Source of the DNA: Pseudomonadota bacterium
Lineage (GTDB): Bacteria; Desulfobacterota; Desulfarculia; Desulfarculales; Desulfarculaceae
Length of the DNA stretch: 64,000 nt
Direction of reading: 5' to 3'
Assembly: GCA_018896025.1 (NCBI GenBank)
Contig: JAHIND010000008.1
Span: 1 to 64,000, forward strand
In this document: positions 52,507 to 60,529 of the stretch, one piece after another
Layout: each line of letters starts with the position of its first letter
How positions within the stretch are numbered: the first letter of the stretch is position 1
Program-made: the position numbers and the translations under genes
The notes under the pieces: model-generated
The model's input: only the letters and a program-made list of their open reading frames with translations
Told to the model about the DNA's origin: nothing
The model's database searches: none

Positions 52507-53822
52507 AGCACCGCCTCCAGTCCCTCGGCCAGGTAGCCGATCTCTTCCTTGGAGCGCTTTTCGGTAACCGCCACCAGCAGGTTGTTGGCCTGTTCGGGGT
52601 AGTAGCGGCCCAGGGGAAAGCCCGCCGCTATGCCTTTGTCGATCATGCGGCTCACCGCCACGCGAGCGTCGATGGGCAGGCGCACCCGGAACTCGTTGAA
52701 CCAGGGGCCCTGGTCCACCGGCTCCACGCCGGGGATGGAAGTGAGGCGCTCGCGGGCGTAGGCCGCCTGGGTCATGTTCAGCTCAGCCAGCTCCACCAGC
52801 CCCTGTTTGCCCATGAGCCCCAGGAAGATCACTGCAGCCAGGGCGCACAGGGCCTCGTTTGAGCAGATGTTGCTGGTGGCCTTTTCGCGGCGGATGTGCT
52901 GCTCGCGGGTTTGCAGGGTCAGGCAATAGCCCACCCGCCCCTGGCCGTCATGGGTGCGCCCCACGATGCGCCCAGGCATGGTGCGCAGCAGGGCCTCGCG
53001 CACGGCCATGAAGCCCAAATAGGGGCCGCCGAAGGACAACGGCAGGCCCAGAGGCTGGCCCTCGCCCACCGCGATGTCCGCGCCCATCTCCGCCGGGGAC
53101 TTGGCCACGGCCAGGGCGATGGGGTTGCAGCCCAGGATGCCCAGGCCCTTCAGCTCGTGCACCGCCGCGAAGTGGGGCGCGTAGTCGTGCAGCACCCCGA
53201 AGAAATCGGGATTTTGCAGGATGAGCCCTGCGGTGTCCTGGTCCAGAAGCCCCTTCAGGGCGGCGGGATCGGATACATCCGCCTCCACCAGTTCCAGGTG
53301 CAGGTTTATGGTGTAGCTCCTGAGCATGATGCGGTAGATGGGGCTGACCGAGGTGCACACGATGAGCTTCTTGCGCTTGGTCTTGCGCACCGCCATCATG
53401 GCCGCCTCGTACAGGGCGGTGCCGCCGTCGTACAAGGAGGCGTTGGCCGCGTCCAGGCCGGTGAGGCGGCAGATGGCGCTCTGGTATTCGAAGATGCTCT
53501 GCAAGATGCCCTGGGACATCTCGGCCTGATAGGGGGTGTAGGCGGTGTAGAACTCGCCCCGGCTGATCAGGGCGTCCACCGCCGCCGGGATGTGGTGATC
53601 GTAGAAACCGCCGCCCAGGAAGCAGACCAGGTTTTGGGCGTTGAGCCCGGCCAGCTTGGCCAGGTACTGACTCACCTCCGGCTCGCTCATGCCCGGCGGC
53701 AGGTCCCAGGAGCGGGCCCGCAGCGGCTCGGGGATCACCGCGAACAGCTCGTCCACCGATCCCAGGCCCAGGGCCGCCAGCATGGCCGACCGGTCCTCGG
53801 GGGTGTGGGGAGTGAAACGCAT
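52503..53822 (-). CDS. gcvPA: glycine dehydrogenase (decarboxylating), subunit 1
   Basis: 439 residues. MRFTPHTPEDRSAMLAALG, CFLGGGFYDHHIPAAVDALI, FYTAYTPYQAEMSQGILQSI, EYQSAICRLTGLDAANASLYDG and RTHDGQGRVGYCLTLQTREQ are family signatures. GGGAGAAT lies before the ATG. It sits 4 bp after gcvH and overlaps gcvPB by 4 bp. Confidence 0.96.
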   Translation of the reverse strand: MRFTPHTPEDRSAMLAALGLGSVDELFAVIPEPLRARSWDLPPGMSEPEVSQYLAKLAGLNAQNLVCFLGGGFYDHHIPAAVDALISRGEFYTAYTPYQAEMSQGILQSIFEYQSAICRLTGLDAANASLYDGGTALYEAAMMAVRKTKRKKLIVCTSVSPIYRIMLRSYTINLHLELVEADVSDPAALKGLLDQDTAGLILQNPDFFGVLHDYAPHFAAVHELKGLGILGCNPIALAVAKSPAEMGADIAVGEGQPLGLPLSFGGPYLGFMAVREALLRTMPGRIVGRTHDGQGRVGYCLTLQTREQHIRREKATSNICSNEALCALAAVIFLGLMGKQGLVELAELNMTQAAYARERLTSIPGVEPVDQGPWFNEFRVRLPIDARVAVSRMIDKGIAAGFPLGRYYPEQANNLLVAVTEKRSKEEIGYLAEGLEAVL

Positions 53823-53826
53823 GGTC

Positions 53827-54225
53827 TTATTCTCCCTGGGCCATGAGCTGAACGTAGGCGACGGCGTCCATGAGGTTGTCCAACTCGGCCTGATCGAAGC
53901 CGCTGAGTTTCACCAGCCATCCCGTGCCGTAGCAGTCCTGGTTGATCAGCTCGGGCGCGTCCTCCAGGGCGGAGTTGACCTCGGCCACCACCCCGCTGAG
54001 GGGGGCGTAGACGTCGGCCGCCGTCTTCACCGACTCCACCACGCACATCTCGCCCATCTGCTCCACCTCGGCCTCCACCTCGGGCAGCTCCACGTAGGTG
54101 ATGTCGCCCAACTGGTCCTGGGCGAAATCGGTGAGCCCCACCACGGCCAGGTCTCCTTCCAGTTTCACCCACTCGTGCTCTTTGGTGTAGTAGAGACCCT
54201 CGGGGGCTTTTTTCGCTTCGCTCAC
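53827..54225 (-). CDS. gcvH: glycine cleavage system H protein
   Basis: 132 residues from a GTG that shares GTGA with the gcvT stop; the frame is open far upstream but that part is the shadow of gcvT. YYTKEHEWVKLEGDLAVVGL begins the fold, and the lipoylated lysine is in VVESVKTAADVYAPLSG (about residue 69). It shuttles the aminomethyl group among the P, T and L proteins. No L protein (dihydrolipoyl dehydrogenase) gene is in the window. Confidence 0.96.
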   Translation of the reverse strand: MSEAKKAPEGLYYTKEHEWVKLEGDLAVVGLTDFAQDQLGDITYVELPEVEAEVEQMGEMCVVESVKTAADVYAPLSGVVAEVNSALEDAPELINQDCYGTGWLVKLSGFDQAELDNLMDAVAYVQLMAQGE

Positions 54226-55415
54226 TTCGCACCTCCATCGAACTGGATCGGTTCCAGGTACCGGCCCAACGGCCGGGTAAAGCTTTTCACCACCCTGCCG
54301 GGCAGGGCGTGCTTGCGGTAGTTTATTTCCACTTCCTGCCCCATCTGGGTGTTGCTGGCCAGGAGGGCCAAGCCCAGGGGCCGGTTGTAGTGCTCTTCGC
54401 CGGGCGCATCGCCCGCGAACTGCCAGGCCGGGATCATGGTGCCGCTGGTCAGCTCGCCCAGGGGCCTGCCGCCAGCCAGCACCTCGGAGCCCTCTCGCAT
54501 CATGCCCTTGGCCAGGCCCGCCACCGCGAACACCCGCCGGGGCACCTCGCCGTATTGGCCCGAGGCCAGGGCCTGGGCCTGAGCCTCCAAGGCCGCGCGG
54601 CCCTGGAAATCGCCGCGCTCGGGGTTCAGGTCCACCCCGAACTTGGCGGTGGGCATGGCCATGATGGGGCGGTCTTTCCGGTACTCGTGGCCGTACAAGG
54701 GCAGGCCCGCCTCCAGGCGCAGGGTGTCCCGCGCCCCCAGGCCTACCGGCACCACGCCAAGGGGCGCGCCGCTTACCGCCAGCTTGTCCCACACCGCCTC
54801 GGCTTCTTCCCAGGGTAGGAACAGCTCGAAGCTCACCGGCTCGCCGGTGTATCCGGTGCGCGAGACATACATCTCCACCCCGCCCAAGCGGTTGAAGCCG
54901 CCGTGGTTGCGCCCGGCCGGGGGCAAGGGCTCGGCCAGCAGCGAAGCCAGCAGCTTTTCGCTGTCCGGCCCCTGCACTGCCAGCATGGCCAGGCGGGAGC
55001 TGTGGTCCTCCAACTCCACGCCGCCACCCAGGTGCTCTTGCAGCCACAGCAGATCCTTGTCGTGGTTGGAGGCGTTGACCACCAGCAAATATTGCTCGGG
55101 CTTTTGTTGGTAGAGGAAGGCGTCGTCCAGGGGACGGCCCGCCTGATTGGAAATGAGGGTGTACTGGGCCCGGCCGGGGTTCAGCTTGCCGGGGTCGTTG
55201 GTGAGCAGGGAGGCCAGCCAGGCCTGGGCCTGAGGGCCGCGCACCGAGAAGCGGCCCATGTGGCTGATGTCGAAAAGGCCGCCGTGTTTGCGGGTGGCCA
55301 GGTGCTCGGCGATGACCCCATCGCCGTAGGACACCGGCAGCCGCCAACCGGCGAAATCCACCAGCTTGCCGCCGTGAGTGGCGTGCCAGTCATGTATGGG
55401 AGTTTGGGCCGTCAT
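54222..55415 (-). CDS. gcvT: glycine cleavage system T protein (aminomethyltransferase)
   Basis: 397 residues with GGAGGA 9 bp before the ATG. GGKLVDFAGWRLPVSYGDGV, the folate-site region GLFDISHMGRFSVRGP, SRTGYTGEPVSFELFLPW and LGARDTLRLEAGLPLYGHEY are complete. It passes the methylene carbon from GcvH to tetrahydrofolate. First gene of gcvT-H-PA-PB, with a tandem glycine riboswitch directly upstream. Confidence 0.96.
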   Translation of the reverse strand: MTAQTPIHDWHATHGGKLVDFAGWRLPVSYGDGVIAEHLATRKHGGLFDISHMGRFSVRGPQAQAWLASLLTNDPGKLNPGRAQYTLISNQAGRPLDDAFLYQQKPEQYLLVVNASNHDKDLLWLQEHLGGGVELEDHSSRLAMLAVQGPDSEKLLASLLAEPLPPAGRNHGGFNRLGGVEMYVSRTGYTGEPVSFELFLPWEEAEAVWDKLAVSGAPLGVVPVGLGARDTLRLEAGLPLYGHEYRKDRPIMAMPTAKFGVDLNPERGDFQGRAALEAQAQALASGQYGEVPRRVFAVAGLAKGMMREGSEVLAGGRPLGELTSGTMIPAWQFAGDAPGEEHYNRPLGLALLASNTQMGQEVEINYRKHALPGRVVKSFTRPLGRYLEPIQFDGGAK

Positions 55416-55455
55416 GCAGAAGGTTCCTCCTTCGCCGCCAAGGGCGCCCGCTTAG

Positions 55456-55645
55456 AGGTTCCTCCTGTTACTGGGCCTGAGAGATTCGCCCTTGCGGGGC
55501 TTGCTCCTTCGGCGGACGGTGATACCGACTCTCTCCAGGAGTTGTATTCTCAGCGGTCCTTTTGCCTGAGAGTTTCGGCCCCTTCCGGGGCCTTGCACCT
55601 TCGGCGGCCCCGTGCCTCTTCGGCCCGGTGGCGCTCTCCCGCTGA
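55456..55645 (-). ncRNA. tandem glycine riboswitch
   Basis: Two similar aptamers follow each other on the minus strand. Aptamer 1 (about 55645-55555) begins CAGCGGGAGAGCGCCACC, contains GCCGCCGAAGG, and ends AACTCTCAGGCAAAAGGACCG. Aptamer 2 (about 55545-55456) begins CTGGAGAGAG, contains CCGCCGAAGGAGC and ends ATCTCTCAGGCCCAGTAACA. The CGCCGAAGG and CTCAGGC elements are the conserved glycine-aptamer core. The ribosome binding site of gcvT lies about 30 nt beyond the second aptamer, so glycine probably switches on translation or transcription of the operon. Confidence 0.93.
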
Positions 55646-55745
55646 TTGATTCTTTTCAACTACAGAATAACACCATCCTCAGAATAGCACCATCATCCGG
55701 ACTCAAGGAAGCCGCAAAGCTTTTGCCTTGGCTCGTGTCTTCGGC

Positions 55746-57299
55746 CTAGTGCTTGAACTCCTCTGGCACTTCCAAAACGCTCTTGCCGCCGCGGGTCTTG
55801 CGCCATAGGGACCAGCCCAACGCGACCGCCGCCAAAATCAGCAGGCCCAGGGTGATGGGGCTCTGCAGAAAGATCATGGGGCTGCCGTTGCTTAAGAGCA
55901 GGGCGGTGCGGGTGTTGCGCTCCAGGATGGGCCCCAGGATGAAGGCCAGGATGAAGGGCGGGATGGACATGCCCATCTTGCGCATGATGTAGCCCACGAA
56001 GCCCAGGGCCAGGAAGATGCGCAGGTTGAATACGTTGAACTCCTCGGCGTAGACCCCCACCACGCAGCACACCACCACGCCGGGGAAGAACAACGAGTAG
56101 TTCAGGTTCTTGAATATCTTCTGCACCACCGAGATGAAGGGCAGGGCTATCACAAAGGCGCCCAGGAAGTCGGTGACGATGAGCAGCACGAACAGGCCGT
56201 AGATGATCTCCGGGTGCTCCATCATCAGCATGGGGCCGGGTATCATGCCCTGGATCATGAAGGCGCCGTACATGACCGCCGCGGCCACCGAGCCGGGGAT
56301 GCCCAGGGTGACCAGGGGGATCAGCGAGGAGGCGGCCACCGCGTTGTTGCCCGCCTCCGGGGCGGCGATGCCCCGGGGGTCTCCGTCGCCGAAACGGGCG
56401 TTCTTCTTGGCCGAGCGCCGCGCCTCGCCGTAGCACACGAAGGCGGCGGTGGTGGCCCCGATGCCGGGCAGCGCGCCCAACAGCGAGCCGATCAGGGAGG
56501 AGCGGATCAGGTCCTTGAGGCAGATCTTCAGGTCCAGCCAGCGCTGCTTCCAGGTGTAGGGGATGATTTTGGACACCGCGCTGGCCGCCTCGCCCAGGGT
56601 GAAGCCGCCCACCTTCTCGGCCTGGATGAACACCTCGGACAGGGCCAGCAGGGCGATGATGGTGAGCACGAAGGGCACCCCGTTGTCCAGGTCCTCGATG
56701 CCGAAGACGTAGCGGCGCGAGGCGCTCATGTTGTCCAGGCCCACCGTGGCCAGCATCAGGCCCAGGGTGATGGAGATGAAGCCCTTCCAGATGTCCATGC
56801 GGCTGTCGCCCAGCAGGGTTATCACCGCGGTGAGCGAGAACAGGATCAGGGCGGCGATCTCTGAGGGGCCCAGGCGCAGGGCCACTTCGGCCAGGGGCGG
56901 GGCGGTGAACACCAGCAGGAAGTTGCTCACCGTGCCCCCGAACACCGAGGCCCACAGGGCGATCTCCAGGGAGCGCTTCTGCATTCCCTGCTTGAACATG
57001 GGGTAGCTGTCCAGGGCCGTGGCCGCCGCCTCGGGGGTGCCGGGGATGTTGAACAGGGTGGCGGTGATGGAGCCCGCGTAAGCCCCGCCCTTATAGATGC
57101 CCATCAGCATGGCGATGGCGAACAAGGGCTCCAGCGTGAAGGTGTAAGGCAAAATGAGCACCATGGCGGTGACCGCCATGACTCCTGGGATGGCCCCGGC
57201 GATTATGCCGATGGCGTAGCCGATGAGGATGGCCAGGATGTTCCACAGCGACAGGGCAAAAACCGCCCCGTCCCAAAGATTGCCGAATATCTCGCCCAT
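55746..57299 (-). CDS. tctA: tripartite tricarboxylate transporter permease, TctA family
   Basis: 517 residues, about twelve membrane segments. The TctA signature regions are GAIPGVMAVTAMVLILPYTF, GIYKGGAYAGSITATLFNIP, LGALPGIGATTAAFVCYGEA and LIPLVTLGIPGSVAAAVMYG. It is the large membrane channel of a TTT importer with TctB and the periplasmic TctC, moving a carboxylate with a cation gradient. Last gene of the unit hutC-like regulator, flavoprotein, Fe-S flavoprotein, tctC, tctB, tctA. Confidence 0.93.
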   Translation of the reverse strand: MGEIFGNLWDGAVFALSLWNILAILIGYAIGIIAGAIPGVMAVTAMVLILPYTFTLEPLFAIAMLMGIYKGGAYAGSITATLFNIPGTPEAAATALDSYPMFKQGMQKRSLEIALWASVFGGTVSNFLLVFTAPPLAEVALRLGPSEIAALILFSLTAVITLLGDSRMDIWKGFISITLGLMLATVGLDNMSASRRYVFGIEDLDNGVPFVLTIIALLALSEVFIQAEKVGGFTLGEAASAVSKIIPYTWKQRWLDLKICLKDLIRSSLIGSLLGALPGIGATTAAFVCYGEARRSAKKNARFGDGDPRGIAAPEAGNNAVAASSLIPLVTLGIPGSVAAAVMYGAFMIQGMIPGPMLMMEHPEIIYGLFVLLIVTDFLGAFVIALPFISVVQKIFKNLNYSLFFPGVVVCCVVGVYAEEFNVFNLRIFLALGFVGYIMRKMGMSIPPFILAFILGPILERNTRTALLLSNGSPMIFLQSPITLGLLILAAVALGWSLWRKTRGGKSVLEVPEEFKH

Positions 57300-57321
57300 G
57301 GTTTAACTCCGCCTGTCCGTC

Positions 57322-57813
57322 TCAGCCCAAAATCAGGTTGATTAATTCCTCGGCCGGGCCCTCCGGCAGCAAGGCGTTTAGTCCCCGGAACACAAAAGAG
57401 ATGATAAGGGGCATGGCTACGCTCAAAATCAGGGTCTTGCTCCAGCTCTTGGAGCCGAAGATGCGTGAGGCGATCATCAGGAAAACAAAGGTGGAGATGA
57501 TGAAGCCCAGGTACTCCATGCTGAGCACCCACGCCCCGGTGACCACCAGCATGGCCAGGGGCCGCACCATGAGCTTGCCCCCGCCGGTGGAGCAGGAGCC
57601 GCCCTCGCTCTGGGCCAGCTTTTCCTTGCGCCAGCAGCGCACGCCCTCGGCCAGGTAGGCCAGGGCGAAGCACAACAGCATGGTGTTGATAAGGGCGGGA
57701 TAAACGGGCGATGAGCCTTCGGCCACCACCTGGGTGGGTATCAGATAGAAGTAGTTGAGCATGCTGAAGCCGATGAGCACCGTGGCTATGGACAGCTCTG
57801 ACCGCGCGTTCAT
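57322..57813 (-). CDS. tctB: tripartite tricarboxylate transporter small permease, TctB family
   Basis: 163 residues with four predicted membrane segments: IATVLIGFSMLNYFYLI, ALINTMLLCFALAYLAEGVR, PLAMLVVTGAWVLSMEYLGF and ILSVAMPLIISFVFRGL, ending in LLPEG as is usual for TctB. It lies 22 bp before tctA. Confidence 0.85.
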   Translation of the reverse strand: MNARSELSIATVLIGFSMLNYFYLIPTQVVAEGSSPVYPALINTMLLCFALAYLAEGVRCWRKEKLAQSEGGSCSTGGGKLMVRPLAMLVVTGAWVLSMEYLGFIISTFVFLMIASRIFGSKSWSKTLILSVAMPLIISFVFRGLNALLPEGPAEELINLILG

Positions 57814-57909
57814 GGGACCCCTCGTATGGCGGACCGGCCTGGTTGGGGCCGGTCCGCCGTATTTGGATTGTTGAAACCAGTCGCCGGGCGCGGCGGCGCC
57901 CGCGAAGTT

Positions 57910-58875
57910 CTAGAACTTCTTCAGGCCGACCTCTTTGAGGACTTTGCCCCAGATGCCCCAGTACTGGTCGCAAAGCTCCCGGTACTTCTTGCCGTCCAGG
58001 AAGTCGATGCTGATGTACAGCTCATCCTTGGCCTTCTGCTGCACATCGGGCTGGGACAGGGCGTACTTGATGGCCTCCTCGATCTTCTTGCGCATGGCCT
58101 CGGGGGTGCCCTTGGGGAACACCGCGCCCAGACAGGAGAACTGGGCGAAGTTGTAGCCCAACTCCTTGAGGGTCTTGGTGTCCGGGGTCAGGGGGATGCG
58201 GGTGGCGCTCATGATGGCCAGGGCCTTCAGCTTGCCGCCCTTATAGGCCGACACCGAAGCGGTGGTGGAGGTGTTGCAGGCCACCACGTGACCACCCAGG
58301 ACCGCGGCCACGGACTTGGGGTTGCCCTTGAAGGGGATGGGGGTCATCTTGACCTTCTCGTGGTTGGCCAGCCAGGCCACGCCCAGGTGGTTGGTGGTGC
58401 CCAGACCGGGGGTGCCGTAGCTCACCGCGCCCGGATTCTTGCGGGCGAAGTCGATCAGCTCCTTCAGGCTGTTGTAGGGCGAGTCCTTCTTCACGTAAAG
58501 GATGTAGTCATAGTGCATGGGCGAGGCGATGTAGACCAACTCCTTGGGGTCGTAGGTCAGCTTGCGCATCTGGGGAATGGTCACCAGGGTGGGCAGGTTG
58601 GCCCAGGAGAAGGTGTAGCCGTCGGGCTTGGCCTTGGACAGGGTGGAGATGGCCACCGCGCCGCCGGAGCCGGGCTTGTTCACCAGGATCAGGGGCTTGC
58701 CAAGGTATTTTTCCATGTAGGGCGCGATGGTGCGCACGAACACGTCGGTGGTTCCGCCGGCCGACAAGGGAATGTAGGCCGTTATGGGCTTCGTGGGATA
58801 GTCCTTGGCCAGCGCCGGCACGGCCACCAGGGCCAGGGCCAGACAGCAGGTCAAAACCGCCATCAACTTTTTCAT
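57910..58875 (-). CDS. tctC: tripartite tricarboxylate transporter substrate-binding protein, TctC family
   Basis: 321 residues. Signal peptide MKKLMAVLTCCLALALVAVP cleaved after ALA; then DYPTKPITAYIPLSAGGTTD, VNKPGSGGAVAISTLSKAKPDG and GTPGLGTTNHLG, the TctC/Bug family features. It captures a carboxylate in the periplasm for TctAB. GGGAGG lies before the ATG. Confidence 0.92.
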   Translation of the reverse strand: MKKLMAVLTCCLALALVAVPALAKDYPTKPITAYIPLSAGGTTDVFVRTIAPYMEKYLGKPLILVNKPGSGGAVAISTLSKAKPDGYTFSWANLPTLVTIPQMRKLTYDPKELVYIASPMHYDYILYVKKDSPYNSLKELIDFARKNPGAVSYGTPGLGTTNHLGVAWLANHEKVKMTPIPFKGNPKSVAAVLGGHVVACNTSTTASVSAYKGGKLKALAIMSATRIPLTPDTKTLKELGYNFAQFSCLGAVFPKGTPEAMRKKIEEAIKYALSQPDVQQKAKDELYISIDFLDGKKYRELCDQYWGIWGKVLKEVGLKKF

Positions 58876-58903
58876 TCTCTTTACCTCCCAGTACGTTTAA
58901 TTG

Positions 58904-58922
58904 CCTTTGATCGAATCAAAGG
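58904..58922. other. inverted repeat CCTTTGAT-CGA-ATCAAAGG
   Basis: Perfect 8-bp arms with a 3-bp loop between the Fe-S flavoprotein stop and the tctC start. It could be an mRNA processing hairpin that separates enzyme and transporter expression, or an operator for a tctC promoter. No T run follows. Confidence 0.45.
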
Positions 58923-58932
58923 TTTCGGTTCG

Positions 58933-60519
58933 TTAACGAAGCAAATAGGGGATATCCACCCACAGGGCCTCCTGGGGGCACTCCACCTCGCAGGGCAGAC
59001 AGAACCAGCAGGTGCGGAACTTGCCGAAGGGGGCCCCGCAGCTATAGCAGCGGCCCGCCTCGGTCTTGGCCTGCTCGGCGCTCAGGCATTGCTCCACCTC
59101 GGTGAAGTCGCCCGCGCCGCCGAGGTGGTGCAGAGGGACATCCACCCGCGCCGCGTCGGAGCCCCGGCTGGTGTCGATCTCGTACTCGGTCTCCACCGGC
59201 CCGGGATACGACCTGCCGTAGGTGAGGTGTTGGCCGGTGACCAGGCGGTGGGCGCTTTCGGCCGCCTGGCGGCCGGAGGCCATGGCTTGAACGATGGTGC
59301 TGGGGCCGCTCATGGCGTCGCCCGCCAGGAACACGTTGGCCGCCGGGGTTTGCAGGGTCAGCGGGTCGCAGGAGCCGGGGCCGCCGGGCAGGGAGGCGTC
59401 GCGCTCCTGGCCGATGGCCACGATCACCGCGTCGGCCTCCAGGGTCTTGAGGGAGCATTCGTCGAAGCTGGGGGCGAAGTTGCCCTGCTCGTCCAACACG
59501 CCCAGGCAGCGCTTGAGCTCCAGGCCGCTCACCGCGCCCTCTTTGATGATGATGCGGGTGGGGCCCCAGGAGCCGTCCAGCATCACGCCTTCGGCTTCGG
59601 CCAAGGCCACGGCCTCGGGGGAGGCGGGCATGCCCTGGCGGTCCTCCAGGCTGACCACGGTGACCTCCTTGGCGCCCAGGCGCAGGGCGGTCTGGGCCGT
59701 GTCCAGGGCCACCTCGCCGCCGCCGACCACCACCACCCGGCCGCTCAGGCTGGGAGGCTTGTCGGTGCGCGCCGCCTTGAGAAACTCCAGGGCGTGGCTG
59801 ACGCCCTTGGCGTCCTCGCCCTCGATGCCCAGGCGCTTGGGCCGGGGGCAGCCCAGGGCCAGCACCACCGCGTCGTAATCGGCGGCCAACTCCTCCAGGG
59901 TGAGGTCGCGGCCCAGGGCGATTTCGCCTTGGAAACGCGCGCCCAGGGATTGGAGCTTGCCCCACTCGGCGCTCAGCACCTCGGCGGGCAGGCGGAAGGA
60001 GGGCACCGCCCAGCGCAGCATGCCGCCGGGCTCGGGCTCGGAGTCGTAGACCGTAACCGCGTGGCCCTGCACCAGCAGGTCCCAGGCGGCCAGCATGCCC
60101 GCCGGGCCGGAGCCCACCACGGCGATGCGCTTGCCGCTGTCAGGGGCCTTGTCCGGCATGGTGGGCTCTCCCGCCGCGTCGCTCAGAAAGCGCTTCAGGG
60201 CCCGGATGGCCACCGCCTCGCCGGTCTCTTTCTTGCGCTGGCATCCCGCCTCGCACTGGGCGGAGCACAGGCGGCCCAGGATGCCGGGGAAGGGAAGCTT
60301 GCGCTCCACCATCTCCAGTCCGGCCTGCTCCTCGCCGCGCAGGATGAGCTGGACGTAGCCCTGACAGTTGACCCCCAGGGGGCAAGCCTGACGGCAGGGG
60401 GCCAACTTCAGGCGCAGGTTGTCCAGGATGCAGGTGTCCACGCACACCCCGCAGGCGGTGCACTTGTCCTTGTTGATCTTGATGTTGTCCGAAAGGGCCT
60501 CGAGTAGATTGATACGCAT
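58933..60519 (-). CDS. GltD-like FAD/NAD(P)H oxidoreductase with iron-sulfur domains
   Basis: 528 residues. N-terminal cluster motif CTACGVCVDTC, then the GltD/DPD-type Fe-S region with CRQACPLGVNCQGYVQLI and GRLCSAQCEAGCQRK. The flavin domain starts RIAVVGSGPAGMLAAWDLLV, with a second Rossmann motif VVVVGGGEVALDTAQTAL and FAD-binding NVFLAGDAMSGPSTIVQAM. The C-terminus has CYSCGAP and CWFCLPCEVECPQEALWVDI, a partial ferredoxin-like site. It should pass electrons between NAD(P)H and a partner flavoprotein. The gene upstream, 10 bp away, encodes a fumarate-reductase-like flavoprotein, the likely partner. Confidence 0.87.
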   Translation of the reverse strand: MRINLLEALSDNIKINKDKCTACGVCVDTCILDNLRLKLAPCRQACPLGVNCQGYVQLILRGEEQAGLEMVERKLPFPGILGRLCSAQCEAGCQRKKETGEAVAIRALKRFLSDAAGEPTMPDKAPDSGKRIAVVGSGPAGMLAAWDLLVQGHAVTVYDSEPEPGGMLRWAVPSFRLPAEVLSAEWGKLQSLGARFQGEIALGRDLTLEELAADYDAVVLALGCPRPKRLGIEGEDAKGVSHALEFLKAARTDKPPSLSGRVVVVGGGEVALDTAQTALRLGAKEVTVVSLEDRQGMPASPEAVALAEAEGVMLDGSWGPTRIIIKEGAVSGLELKRCLGVLDEQGNFAPSFDECSLKTLEADAVIVAIGQERDASLPGGPGSCDPLTLQTPAANVFLAGDAMSGPSTIVQAMASGRQAAESAHRLVTGQHLTYGRSYPGPVETEYEIDTSRGSDAARVDVPLHHLGGAGDFTEVEQCLSAEQAKTEAGRCYSCGAPFGKFRTCWFCLPCEVECPQEALWVDIPYLLR

Positions 60520-60529
60520 GATTATCTCC

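Noticed and set aside
53827..55347. 506-codon frame as a GcvT-GcvH fusion
   Set aside because: gcvT is read in a different frame (54222-55415); gcvH begins at the GTG at 54225 that overlaps its stop.
57826..60507. Very long plus-strand open frame (893 codons) opposite tctC and the Fe-S flavoprotein
   Set aside because: It is His/Gly/Ala/Leu rich without any family motif and mirrors codon bias of the two real minus-strand genes; high GC keeps the opposite frame open.
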